Notes under the pieces: model-generated
Told to the model about the DNA's origin: nothing
The model's input: the letters and a program-made list of their open reading frames with translations, nothing else
Databases searched by the model: none
Assembly: GCF_015595025.1 (NCBI RefSeq)
Contig: NZ_JADNRL010000018.1
Location: 40,581-92,798 of the forward strand
Length of the DNA stretch: 52,218 bases
Direction of reading: 5' to 3'
DNA from: Halomonas sp. KAO
GTDB lineage: Bacteria > Pseudomonadota > Gammaproteobacteria > Pseudomonadales > Halomonadaceae
Shown: positions 42,371 to 49,944 of the stretch, piece after piece
Numbering within the stretch: position 1 is the stretch's first letter
How the letters are laid out: the number at the start of each line of letters is the position of its first letter
Position numbers and translations under genes: made by a program

Positions 42371-44002
42371 ATGAGCCAGAGCATTTTCGAACAGGGTCTG
42401 CCCAGGACCGCCGCCAACCACGTACCGCTCTCACCGCTGACCTTTATCGAGCGTACCGCCTCGGTCTACCCGGACTACCCCGCGGTGGTCTATGGCGAGT
42501 TGCGCCGCGACTGGGGCACCACCTGGGAACGCTGCCGTCGACTCGCCTCGGCCATCGAGAAGCGTGGCATCCGGCCCGGGGAGACCGTGGCGGCCATGCT
42601 GCCCAACGTGCCGGCGATGTTCGAGGCCCACTTCGGCGTGCCGCTGTCCGGCTGCGTGCTCAATACCCTGAATATTCGCCTGGATGCCGATGCCATCGCC
42701 TACATGCTGGAGCATGGCGAGGCCAGGGCGATCCTGGTCGACCCGGAGTTCGCCGATGTCATCGAGGAGGCGGTCGGCAAGCTCGACAAAAAACCGCTGA
42801 TCATCGATGTGGCCGACCCCGAGTTCGTGCCCGAGGGGAGAAGCATCGGCGAGCTTGAATACGAGGCGCTGCTGGCCGAGGGTGACCCGGACCATGCCTA
42901 TCGTCTGCCCGAGGATGAGTGGCAGGCGATCTCGCTCAACTACACCTCCGGCACCACCGGCAAGCCCAAGGGGGTGGTCTACCACCACCGCGGTGCCTAC
43001 CTGAATGCCACTAGCAATATCCTGGTGTGGGCGATGCCGCACCACCCGGTGTATCTGTGGACCCTGCCGATGTTCCACTGCAACGGCTGGTGCTTCCCCT
43101 GGACCATCGCCGCTGCCGCCGGCACCAATGTCTGCCTGCGCAAGGTCGAGGCCAAGCGCGTGATGGACCTGATCGCCGACGAGCAGGTGAGCCACTTCAG
43201 CGGCGCCCCCATCGTGCTGAATGGACTGGTCAACCTGCCCGACGAGCAGAAGCGCGACTTCGATCACCCGGTGAAGGTCACCACGGCGGGCGCGGCGCCG
43301 CCCGCCTCGGTGATTGCAGGCGTCGAGACGCTCGGTATCGACGTGACCCACGTCTACGGCCTCACCGAGGTCTATGGCCCGGTCACCTCCTGCGCCTGGC
43401 GCGCGGCATGGGACGAGCTGCCGATGGAGGAGAGGGCCAGGCTCAAGTCGCGTCAGGGGGTGCGCTACCACATGCTGGAAGCGCTGTGTGTGGCCGACCC
43501 CAACACCCTGGAGCCGGTGCCCAAGGATGGCCAGACCATCGGCGAGATCCTGATGCGCGGCAACAACGTGATGAAGGGCTATCTCAAGAACGAGGCGGCC
43601 ACCGAGCAGGCCCTGGAGGGCGGCTGGTATCATACCGGCGACCTCGCCGTGTGGCATGCGGACGGCTATATCGAGATCAAGGATCGCTCCAAGGACATCA
43701 TCATCTCCGGTGGCGAGAACATCTCCACCATCGAGGTGGAGGACTGCATCTACGCGCACCCGGCGGTGGAGGAGGCGGCCGTGGTGGCCAAGCCCGACGA
43801 GAAGTGGGGCGAAACCCCCTGCGCCTTCGTCAAGCTCAAGGTGGGCTATGGCGAGGTCACCGAGCAGGAGATCATCGACCACTGCCGTCAGCGTCTGGCG
43901 ACCTTCAAGGCACCCAAGACGGTGATCTTCACCGAGCTGCCCAAGACCTCCACCGGCAAGATCCAGAAGTTCGTGCTGCGCGACGAAGCGCGCAAGCAGT
44001 AG
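42371..44002 (+). CDS. Acyl-CoA synthetase (AMP-forming; DmdB/AlkK-like)
   Basis: 543 residues of the ANL superfamily. P-loop YTSGTTGKPKGVVYHH, A5 motif GLTEVYGPVTSCAW, A7/A8 YHTGDLAV...IKDRSKDIIISGGENIS and the catalytic Lys in STGKIQKFVLR are all present. It activates a free acid to acyl-CoA with ATP. The sequence type covers medium-chain synthetases and methylmercaptopropionate-CoA ligase (DmdB). GGAG precedes ATG 42371 by six bases. It is next to the DmdC-like dehydrogenase, so the two probably act in sequence. Confidence 0.9.
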   Translation: MSQSIFEQGLPRTAANHVPLSPLTFIERTASVYPDYPAVVYGELRRDWGTTWERCRRLASAIEKRGIRPGETVAAMLPNVPAMFEAHFGVPLSGCVLNTLNIRLDADAIAYMLEHGEARAILVDPEFADVIEEAVGKLDKKPLIIDVADPEFVPEGRSIGELEYEALLAEGDPDHAYRLPEDEWQAISLNYTSGTTGKPKGVVYHHRGAYLNATSNILVWAMPHHPVYLWTLPMFHCNGWCFPWTIAAAAGTNVCLRKVEAKRVMDLIADEQVSHFSGAPIVLNGLVNLPDEQKRDFDHPVKVTTAGAAPPASVIAGVETLGIDVTHVYGLTEVYGPVTSCAWRAAWDELPMEERARLKSRQGVRYHMLEALCVADPNTLEPVPKDGQTIGEILMRGNNVMKGYLKNEAATEQALEGGWYHTGDLAVWHADGYIEIKDRSKDIIISGGENISTIEVEDCIYAHPAVEEAAVVAKPDEKWGETPCAFVKLKVGYGEVTEQEIIDHCRQRLATFKAPKTVIFTELPKTSTGKIQKFVLRDEARKQ

Positions 44003-44017
44003 CGAGAAGGAGCGAGA

Positions 44018-44071
44018 AGGGACTGTCCCCGGCAGTGGCGCCGATGCCAGCTCGGTCGGGGGACAGTCCCT
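44018..44071. repeat. REP-like inverted repeat with GGGACTGTCCCC arms
   Basis: AGGGACTGTCCCC (44018-44030) and GGGGACAGTCCCT (44059-44071) are 13-bp perfect arms around a 28-base GC-rich centre, between the ligase and hydroxyacyl-CoA dehydrogenase genes. GGGCACTGTCCCC recurs at 45967-45979. It looks like a repetitive extragenic palindrome; copies elsewhere in the genome cannot be checked here. On RNA it would form a strong hairpin. Confidence 0.7.
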
Positions 44072-44124
44072 GGCGGTTCTGACGGTTTGACAGTTGACGA
44101 GAAACAGATCACAGGAGAGTGCAG

Positions 44125-44973
44125 ATGAGTGAGCAAGCGATCGGTGTGGTAGGCGCCGGCACCATGGGGCAGGGGATCGCCCAGGTGTTGGTACAGAGCG
44201 GCTTTTCGGTTCGGCTCTACGATGTGGCCGAGGAGCAGCTCCAGCGCGCGCGAGGGGCCATCGACAAGGGGCTGGGCAAGCTGGTCGCCAAGGAGAAGCT
44301 CGCCGCGGCCGACCAGGATGCCGCCCTGGCGCGTCTGGACACCACCACCGCGCTGGATGCCCTGCGCGACTGTGAGGTGATCATCGAGGCCGCCCCCGAG
44401 CAGCCGGCTCTCAAGGAGAAGCTGTTTCGCGACCTGAGCCGCCTGAGCCATGAGGCGATCCTGGCCTCCAATACCTCCTCGCTGTCGCTGACCCGCCTGG
44501 CCGCCGTCTGCGAGCGCCCGGAGCGGGTGGTGGGCATGCACTTCTTCAACCCGGTGCCGGTGCTCAAGCTGGTCGAGGTGATCCGCGCCGAGCAGACCAG
44601 TGATGCCACCGTGGCGCGCATCGAGGAGCTGACCCAGGCGCTTGGCAAGACCGCCGTGGCGATCGCCGACTCCCCCGGGTTTGCGGTCAACCGCCTGCTG
44701 GTGCCGATGATCAACGAGGCCGCCTTCCTGCTCCAGGAGGGGGTGGCCAGCGCCGCGGACATCGACGCTTCCATGAAGCTGGGCGCCGCCCACCCCATGG
44801 GGCCGCTGGCCCTGGCCGACCTGATCGGTCTGGATGTCTGCCTCTCCATCATGGAGGTGCTGCAGGAGGGCTTCGGCGATCCCAAGTACCGGCCCTGTCC
44901 GCTGCTCAAGCGTATGGTGGATGCCGGCTATCTGGGCCGCAAGAGTGGCCGTGGCTTCCACGTTTACTCCTGA
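44125..44973 (+). CDS. 3-hydroxyacyl-CoA dehydrogenase (3-hydroxybutyryl-CoA type)
   Basis: 282 residues, the size of single-function short-chain enzymes (Hbd/PaaH). NAD-binding motif GVVGAGTMGQGIAQVL at the N-terminus, ASNTSSLSLTRLA and the catalytic His-Glu region GMHFFNPVPVLKLVEVI follow, and the C-terminal domain has DSPGFAVNRLLVPMINEA and GAAHPMGPLALADLIGLD. It oxidises 3-hydroxyacyl-CoA to 3-ketoacyl-CoA. ATG 44125 has AGGAG eight bases upstream. Part of the beta-oxidation-like block. Confidence 0.94.
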   Translation: MSEQAIGVVGAGTMGQGIAQVLVQSGFSVRLYDVAEEQLQRARGAIDKGLGKLVAKEKLAAADQDAALARLDTTTALDALRDCEVIIEAAPEQPALKEKLFRDLSRLSHEAILASNTSSLSLTRLAAVCERPERVVGMHFFNPVPVLKLVEVIRAEQTSDATVARIEELTQALGKTAVAIADSPGFAVNRLLVPMINEAAFLLQEGVASAADIDASMKLGAAHPMGPLALADLIGLDVCLSIMEVLQEGFGDPKYRPCPLLKRMVDAGYLGRKSGRGFHVYS

Positions 44974-45083
44974 ACACTCGCCTGGCGGGCCGGTATCGGG
45001 GGGCCGGCTCCGCCGGGCGAAGGCGCCGCCAGGCGCCCTTGGGAGAGCCTCATACCCTGACTGGATCAACCAAGGAAGCATTG

Positions 45084-45116
45084 CCGCCCAACCTAGCGTT
45101 CGCTAGGGTTGGGCGG
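45084..45116 (+). terminator. Stem-loop between the dehydrogenase and hydratase genes
   Basis: CCGCCCAAC-CTAG (from 45084) pairs with CTAGGGTTGGGCGG (ending 45116) with one bulged base and a GCGTTCG loop. No T-tract follows, so it may be an RNA-stabilising hairpin rather than a terminator. Confidence 0.45.
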
Positions 45117-45160
45117 TATCGTCTCAACACCACGCAACAAGAATCCGAGGAGTCCTACCC

Positions 45161-45934
45161 ATGAGCGAGAAGCTGATCGATGTGATCGACAACGCCGGTC
45201 TCGTGCGCCTGACCATCAATCGTCCCAAGGCACTCAACGCCCTGAACAGCGACGTGCTGGCCGAGCTGGAGCACGTGCTGGCCGATCTGGAGGGCCGCGC
45301 CGACCTGCGTGCCATGGTGATCACCGGTGCCGGCGAGAAGTCCTTCGTGGCCGGCGCCGATATCGCCGAGATGCGGGAGAAGACCCCCGAGCAGGCTCGG
45401 GACTTCGCCCGCCAGGCGCTGGATACCTTCAAGCGCCTGGAGACCCTGCCGGTGCCTACCGTGGCGCTGGTCAACGGTTTCTGCCTGGGTGGCGGCTGCG
45501 AGCTGGCCCTGGCCTGTGACTGGGCGGTGGCCAGCGATAACGCCATCTTCGGCCAGCCCGAGGTGCTGCTCGGTGTGATCCCCGGCTTCGGCGGCACCCA
45601 GCGTCTGCCGCGCCGTGTCGGCCCGGCCATGGCCATCGACCTGTGCACCACAGGTCGCAAGATCGACGCCAATGAAGCGCTGCGCATCGGTCTGGTCAAC
45701 CGGGTGATGCCCCAGGCCGAGCTCGAGGACTATGTCGAGGAGCTGGCCAAGCAGCTGGGTGGCAATGGCCCGCAGTCGGTTCGTGCCGCCAAGCAGGCGA
45801 TCCATGATGGCATGGACCAGGATCTCGATAGCGCCCTGGCCTTGGAAAATGCGCTGTTCGCCTTCTGCTTCGCCGGTGAGGAGCAGAGCGAAGGCATGAG
45901 CGCCTTCGTCGAGAAGCGCAAGCCGAACTTCTAA
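45161..45934 (+). CDS. Enoyl-CoA hydratase (crotonase family)
   Basis: 257 residues. CoA/oxyanion-hole blocks FVAGADIAEM and NGFCLGGGCELALACD are present with both catalytic glutamates (GGCELAL and FGQPEVLLGVIPGFGG), so a true hydratase is expected. It adds water to 2-enoyl-CoA. CGAGGAG lies upstream of the start. In the DMSP demethylation pathway a crotonase (DmdD/AcuH) follows DmdB and DmdC; this gene could play that part or ordinary beta-oxidation. The stop codon lies in the first unit of a 15-16 bp triplicated repeat. Confidence 0.92.
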   Translation: MSEKLIDVIDNAGLVRLTINRPKALNALNSDVLAELEHVLADLEGRADLRAMVITGAGEKSFVAGADIAEMREKTPEQARDFARQALDTFKRLETLPVPTVALVNGFCLGGGCELALACDWAVASDNAIFGQPEVLLGVIPGFGGTQRLPRRVGPAMAIDLCTTGRKIDANEALRIGLVNRVMPQAELEDYVEELAKQLGGNGPQSVRAAKQAIHDGMDQDLDSALALENALFAFCFAGEEQSEGMSAFVEKRKPNF

Positions 45935-45979
45935 GGGCACTACTTCTAAGGGGCACTGTTTCTAAAGGGCACTGTCCCC
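45929..45979 (+). repeat. Tandem triplication starting at the hydratase stop codon
   Basis: Three near-identical units, TTCTAAGGGCACTAC (45929-45943), TTCTAAGGGGCACTGT (45944-45959) and TTCTAAAGGGCACTGT (45960-45975), follow each other; the first contains the last Phe codon and stop of the hydratase gene. The last runs into CCCC, giving GGGCACTGTCCCC, close to the REP-like arm at 44018. Confidence 0.85.
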
Positions 45980-45996
45980 GCTGGAGCAGCCGCAGC

Positions 45997-46024
45997 GCGG
46001 CCGTGGCAGAAGTGTCACGGCCGC
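45997..46024 (+). terminator. Hairpin after the hydratase gene
   Basis: GCGGCCGTG (45997-46005) pairs with CACGGCCGC (46016-46024) around a 10-nt loop, about 60 bases after the stop. No T-tract. Its core is the same as that of the larger hairpin at 46821-46864. Confidence 0.55.
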
Positions 46025-46130
46025 CTTGCGTTGCAGGCGTGCCTTTGAGGCCCCTTTGCACTGGTTGAGTGACGGGCTATGGTGATAGCTGGCAGTAACG
46101 CTCTGAACCCCAGGATGGGAGAAAGCCGTC

Positions 46131-46700
46131 ATGAAAGCACTGTTAGTTTCCGCGCTGCTATTTGCCATGCCAGTTTGGGCCCAGGCCGCCTGGCAACTGG
46201 ACGAGGAGCACTCCTCGGTGCATTACGTCTCCATCAAGAATACCTCCACCGGTGAGATCAACAGCTTCGGCAAGCTCTCCGGCAGCATCGAGGAGCAGGA
46301 GAGCCGGGTGGTGATCGACCTCTCTAGTGTCGAGACCGGCATCGATATTCGTAATGAGCGCATGCAGGAGATGCTGTTCGAGACCGGTCAGTTCGGCGAG
46401 GCCGAGGTCACTATGGCGATGGGCGAGGAAGCCCTGTCGGACATGGAGGTGGGCGAGCGTCGTCAGGAAACCCAGACCCTGAGCCTGAGCCTGCATGGCG
46501 AGACGCTGGAGCTGGAGGCCGAGATGCAGGCGATTCGTCTCGACGACTCGACCCTGCTGATCAGCTCGGTGCACCCCGTGATCATCTCCGCCGAGGACTT
46601 CGGGCTGGGCGAGGGTGTCGAGGCCCTGCGCGAGGTCGCCGGGCTCTCCGCCATCAGCACGGCGGTGCCGGTCAGCTTCAATCTGGTGTTTACCCAGTGA
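46131..46700 (+). CDS. YceI-family periplasmic protein
   Basis: 189 residues. Signal peptide MKALLVSALLFAMPVWAQA, then a lipocalin-like YceI barrel: WQLDEEHSSVHYVSIKN at the start, VVIDLSSVETGIDIRNERMQEMLF in the middle. Family members bind isoprenoid-like lipids in the periplasm; the exact role is unknown. GGGAG precedes the start. It lies alone between two related hairpins. Confidence 0.9.
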   Translation: MKALLVSALLFAMPVWAQAAWQLDEEHSSVHYVSIKNTSTGEINSFGKLSGSIEEQESRVVIDLSSVETGIDIRNERMQEMLFETGQFGEAEVTMAMGEEALSDMEVGERRQETQTLSLSLHGETLELEAEMQAIRLDDSTLLISSVHPVIISAEDFGLGEGVEALREVAGLSAISTAVPVSFNLVFTQ

Positions 46701-46820
46701 GCGCCTTGAACCCTAGCGTCGCGCATGATGCAGCGGTTCGGCAGGTGCGGTAGTAGAGGGGCGCGCTTCAACATTGGAGCGCCTCGAGTCCTCGAGCTCA
46801 CCCCCAGGCAACAATCCTGA

Positions 46821-46864
46821 AACACAACGCGGCCGTGGCAATTCTGCCACGGCCGCGTTGTGTT
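46821..46864. terminator. 20-bp perfect bidirectional hairpin
   Basis: A 20-base arm (46821-46840, AACACAACGCGGCCGTGGCA) pairs perfectly with 46845-46864 around ATTC. It ends in GTGTT on both strands, in the gap between the converging yceI and VOC genes, so bidirectional termination is likely even without a long T-tract. Confidence 0.75.
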
Positions 46865-46884
46865 AAGGGTTCTGCTGATGGAGG

Positions 46885-47310
46885 TTACTTGGCGAACAGC
46901 TGGCCCATATCCTTGAACGCCTTGAACTCCAGGGCATTGCCGCAGGGGTCGAGCAGGAACATGGTGGCCTGCTCGCCCACCTGGCCCTGGAAGCGTACAT
47001 GGGGCTCTATCACGAATCTCGTGTCGCGAGCCCTGAGACGCTCGGCCAGCGCTTCCCACTCCTCCCAGCCCAGCACCACACCGAAGTGGGGCACCGGTAC
47101 GTCGTGGCCGTCCACCGGGTTGGTGTGAGCCTGCTCCTGGGTAGGCGTCTGAGGGTGTTCGTGGATCACCAGCTGGTGGCCGAAGAAGTTGAAGTCGACC
47201 CACTGCTCGCTCGAGCGACCCTCCTCCAGGCCGAACACCTCGCCATAGAAGGCGCGGGCCGCCGGCAGATCATGGACCGGAATCGCCAGATGAAACGGGG
47301 AGAGGCTCAT
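46885..47310 (-). CDS. VOC-family protein (glyoxalase/dioxygenase-like)
   Basis: 141 residues, a VOC module: [26 protein letters not shown] at the N-terminus and [20 protein letters not shown] at the C-terminus. The His near residue 7, HFGVVL in the middle and the terminal Glu are the usual metal ligands. Its start overlaps the peroxiredoxin stop by four bases (ATGA), so both are translated from one message. Substrate unknown. Confidence 0.87.
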   Translation of the reverse strand: MSLSPFHLAIPVHDLPAARAFYGEVFGLEEGRSSEQWVDFNFFGHQLVIHEHPQTPTQEQAHTNPVDGHDVPVPHFGVVLGWEEWEALAERLRARDTRFVIEPHVRFQGQVGEQATMFLLDPCGNALEFKAFKDMGQLFAK

Positions 47311-47783
47311 AGCTTGGCCATGACCGTTTCGGCGCTGCTCTTGTCGACGCCCTTGTCGTCGACACCCAGATACTCGACCACCCCGTCGTTGACGATGGCG
47401 GCGAAGCGCTTGCAGCGAGTTCCCATGCCGCCACCGCTGGCGTCCAGCTCAAGCCCCAGCGCACGGGTCAGCTCGGCGTTGCCGTCGGCCAGCATGGTAA
47501 TGGCCTGGGCGTTCTGGTCCTGCTGCCAGGCGCCCATCACGAAGGCGTCGTTCACCGCGAGGCAGGCGATGGTATCGACCCCCTGGGCCAGCAGCTTGTC
47601 GGCGTTGACCACGAAGCCCGGCATATGGGTGTTGGAGCAGCCGGGGGTAAAGGCGCCCGGTACCGCGAACAGCACCACCTTCTTGCCGCTGAAGAGTTCG
47701 CTGGTGCGAATGTCTTCGGGGCCTTCCGCGCCGTTGGTCTTGATCGTCACGTCGGGAATGCGCTCGCCGGTTGTAATCGTCAT
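47307..47783 (-). CDS. Peroxiredoxin (Prx5 type)
   Basis: 158 residues. The peroxidatic Cys49 is in [17 protein letters not shown], the Prx5 signature, and the Arg in [12 protein letters not shown] completes the active site. It reduces hydroperoxides, probably with glutaredoxin or thioredoxin; a fused glutaredoxin domain, seen in some relatives, is absent. ATG 47783 with GGGAG upstream is chosen; a longer start would add 12 polar residues. Coupled to the VOC gene by a four-base overlap. Confidence 0.92.
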   Translation of the reverse strand: MTITTGERIPDVTIKTNGAEGPEDIRTSELFSGKKVVLFAVPGAFTPGCSNTHMPGFVVNADKLLAQGVDTIACLAVNDAFVMGAWQQDQNAQAITMLADGNAELTRALGLELDASGGGMGTRCKRFAAIVNDGVVEYLGVDDKGVDKSSAETVMAKL

Positions 47784-47860
47784 GGGGTCAGTCTCCCTTG
47801 TTGAAATGGGGTATTGCATCGCCAGTCTGCCTCGGAGCAGGGGGTTACGACAAACCTGGG

Positions 47861-47953
47861 GTGCTCACGTTGGGTGGTCTGGTCCTCGACGCCTATGACC
47901 TCTTCAGCCACCAGCGCGACGGCGCGCTCAAGATCGCCCTCGAAGCAACGTAA
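47861..47953 (+). pseudogene. Possible C-terminal gene remnant
   Basis: A 30-codon frame ending in TAA reads VLTLGGLVLDAYDLFSHQRD and ten more residues, with the GC-rich codon choice of the host genes, no ribosome site and no start other than GTG. It could be the tail of a gene cut when the AT-rich segment arrived. I do not recognise the family and the call is tentative. Confidence 0.25.
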
Positions 47954-48346
47954 GGCCCCCTGGCATCACCCAGGCCGGGCGAAAACTCGCCTGGCCTACT
48001 GTTTTCGGTGATGTGGGAAATATCTTACAGTCTCACTTGCCGATAACGTATTTTGCTTCAGTATTGATCAGCAAGCACGAAAATAGGACATTGATCGGTT
48101 AGGATGTTGGCTATGGATGTGCTGGAAGATTGGGTAGGGGATAAGCTGGCGTCAACTAACGACCCAGAGCGGTCATGTCGGCAAAGGCAGCCAGCATGTT
48201 CACCGGTGTTATGCTGCATGCGCGGCGATTGGTGTTATGTAGCCGAGCAAAACTTAATGTTCGGTTATTTCAATGGCTTAGGTGATCTGCTAGCGCGTAG
48301 CATAACATTCTTGAACGCGCGTGCTCGTTCAAGTGGAATATCAAGC

Positions 48347-48363
48347 GTGCTGTATAATACAGC
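48347..48363 (+). promoter_or_regulatory. Promoter -10 within a palindrome before the cassette gene
   Basis: TATAAT (48353-48358) is a perfect -10 box lying in GCTGTAT-A-ATACAGC (about 48349-48363), a 7-bp perfect dyad around one base. A weak -35 (TTCAAG, 48328-48333) is 19 bases upstream. A repressor bound here would block the promoter, so autoregulation or host control of the cassette gene is plausible. It is too short for a LexA box (CTG-N7-CAG instead of N10). Confidence 0.5.
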
Positions 48364-48387
48364 TGTTAGCACTACAGGAAGTTTCTT

Positions 48388-49944
48388 ATGAGAGATTTAG
48401 GCCTAATGGGGGAAAGCACATTTAGCTTGTGGTGTGCGGATGTAGGTTTAATTCCTAACGGTTCTCAAGTTGATAAAACAGGATGGGACTTCTTTGTAGA
48501 ATTCCCTTTTGATTCAGGGCTTACTCCTCATGAATTACATAAGTCACCATTTGAATGCAAAATTCAAGTCAAAGCAACGGATAAGAAAGATCGGAAGCTC
48601 CAAATTAGCCTCTTAAACCTAAGACGATTAATTACAGCTCAAATGCCAGCTTTCTTCGTCTTTATTGAATTTGACGGAAAAGAAGTGGCTCAAAGAGCTT
48701 TTGTGCTTCATGTAGATAACGAGCTTATATCAAAGGTTTTGAAAAGGCTTCATGAGATAGAGCAGAGTGAGAAAGATAATAACTTCAATAAGCGTAAAAT
48801 GACTATCCACTATGATGAAAGCAATCTGTTAAGTCAATTGAACGGTGATGGCTTGAAAGATCGCTTATTACATCATATAGGCGACGATGTTTCCGAGTAT
48901 ATTGCAAACAAGAAGTCTCATTTGGAATCCACGGGTTACGAGGATGGATTTGCTCAGATAACATTTACAACTGAAGGGGAAGATAACCTAAAATCTTTAA
49001 TAGACGTATCCCTTGGTATTGCGGAAGAAGTTGAAGTAGCAAAGTTTAAAGGCGTTGATACGCGCTTTGGTATATTGAGCAAAAACCCATCATTAAGTTC
49101 TGATGGCGGCAAATTAGCAATGCCGAATTTGGGTCCTACAGCGGAGGGTAAAATTAGATTTAGGGAAGACCGACTCTCTTCAGGGCTTGTGTTTGAATGT
49201 AAGTTTTACAATTCACCATTCAATGTTATGGTTCCAGATGAACTTAAGAAAATGAGAGTTGAGGGGGAATTTTTTGACCTAAAATTTACCCCGTATACTG
49301 GTGAAGCAAATTACTCATTTTCGTTTGGTGAAGGAATACGTCTTGAAGTTAAGAAATTTAGGGACGCCATTAGACTACTAAATTTACTAAGTACTTCTGG
49401 AAAAAAAGTCATTGCCGAACTGATTGTCGAAGGGTTGTCTAAATTAGAATTTTCAGTCGGTTGTAATGAGCAAGAGTTTGAGTTTTCCAAAGAGCTAAAA
49501 TCGCTTGATAGTGCAGTAAAAATTATTGCAGATTTTGATTTTACGGACTTTGTTGATATTTCATTTGATGAAGTATCAAGATATGGAACCCAGATAAGCC
49601 AGATGGAAGGAATTCTAAGCTCGCCTTCAAATTTATTCAAGGTTGAGTTTGGAATAGATGGTGATGGATATGATCCTAGTAAAGAAACTGCCTGCTTATT
49701 CCTAGTGACTACTCCAATTGGCAGCCATGTTTTCGGAGTTATTATCGTACTCACTGGCGATGTTGAAGAGATCGAGAATGAAAGGTTTAGGTTGCTAACC
49801 AAAAATGTGGCTGTCGAGAAAAGAATAGTTTCTGAGAAAGATGAGTCTATTCCAAACGAAGATTTGGTATCAGCCATTGAAACCGTTGAAAAGCGCTATG
49901 ATGAAAATTATTCGGTTGTCACAATGTTTGATAAAAAGTGCTAA
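48388..49944 (+). CDS. DUF4365-like protein in an integron-type cassette, candidate defence gene
   Basis: 518 residues, strongly AT-rich codon use unlike all neighbours. The N-terminal ~110 residues resemble a DUF4365 domain of the PD-(D/E)xK nuclease fold: Glu9 (GEST), Asp34 in TGWDFF and Q60-V-K62 in CKIQVKAT fit the catalytic pattern, followed by a helix and QMPAFFVFIEF. The rest (about 110-518) is a mostly beta-rich protein I do not recognise; a second barrel-like half may start near residue 270. No transmembrane segment or signal peptide. AGGAAG precedes the start and the promoter lies just upstream. The stop codon TAA is part of an attC site, as in integron cassettes. Function in phage or plasmid defence is inferred from the nuclease-like domain and the mobile context only. 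Confidence 0.75.
   Translation: MRDLGLMGESTFSLWCADVGLIPNGSQVDKTGWDFFVEFPFDSGLTPHELHKSPFECKIQVKATDKKDRKLQISLLNLRRLITAQMPAFFVFIEFDGKEVAQRAFVLHVDNELISKVLKRLHEIEQSEKDNNFNKRKMTIHYDESNLLSQLNGDGLKDRLLHHIGDDVSEYIANKKSHLESTGYEDGFAQITFTTEGEDNLKSLIDVSLGIAEEVEVAKFKGVDTRFGILSKNPSLSSDGGKLAMPNLGPTAEGKIRFREDRLSSGLVFECKFYNSPFNVMVPDELKKMRVEGEFFDLKFTPYTGEANYSFSFGEGIRLEVKKFRDAIRLLNLLSTSGKKVIAELIVEGLSKLEFSVGCNEQEFEFSKELKSLDSAVKIIADFDFTDFVDISFDEVSRYGTQISQMEGILSSPSNLFKVEFGIDGDGYDPSKETACLFLVTTPIGSHVFGVIIVLTGDVEEIENERFRLLTKNVAVEKRIVSEKDESIPNEDLVSAIETVEKRYDENYSVVTMFDKKC

Larger units (their letters stand above)
47784..48387. other. Gene-poor junction between GC-rich chromosome and AT-rich cassette
   Basis: About 600 bases with no accepted gene. 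Up to about 48000 it is GC-rich and includes a 30-codon GTG frame fragment (47861-47953) and an imperfect hairpin near 47970-47997. From about 48003 the composition turns AT-rich. No integrase gene and no strict GTTRRRY core are seen; GTTAGGA at 48098-48104 and GTTAGCA at 48365-48371 are the nearest. A hairpin (CTTGAACG/CGTTCAAG, 48310-48333) and a TATAAT box precede the cassette gene. Confidence 0.5.

Noticed and set aside
40808..42421. A 537-codon open frame antisense to the acyl-CoA dehydrogenase gene
   Set aside because: Shadow frame of a high-GC gene; the plus strand encodes a full conserved enzyme and the antisense product has no recognisable domain.
42431..43882. A 483-codon open frame antisense to the acyl-CoA ligase gene
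   Set aside because: Mirror of codon bias in the real gene; low-complexity His/Gly/Asp-rich product.
48098..48104. Upstream attC or attI core (GTTAGGA)
   Set aside because: The last base breaks the GTTRRRY consensus and no paired inner boxes were found around it.
48349..48363. LexA box
   Set aside because: CTG and CAG are separated by 7 bases rather than 10, so it does not fit the gammaproteobacterial SOS box.
48104..48391. A 95-codon open frame ahead of the cassette gene
   Set aside because: No ribosome site, Cys/Arg-rich unlikely protein, and it covers the hairpin and TATAAT promoter of the real gene.
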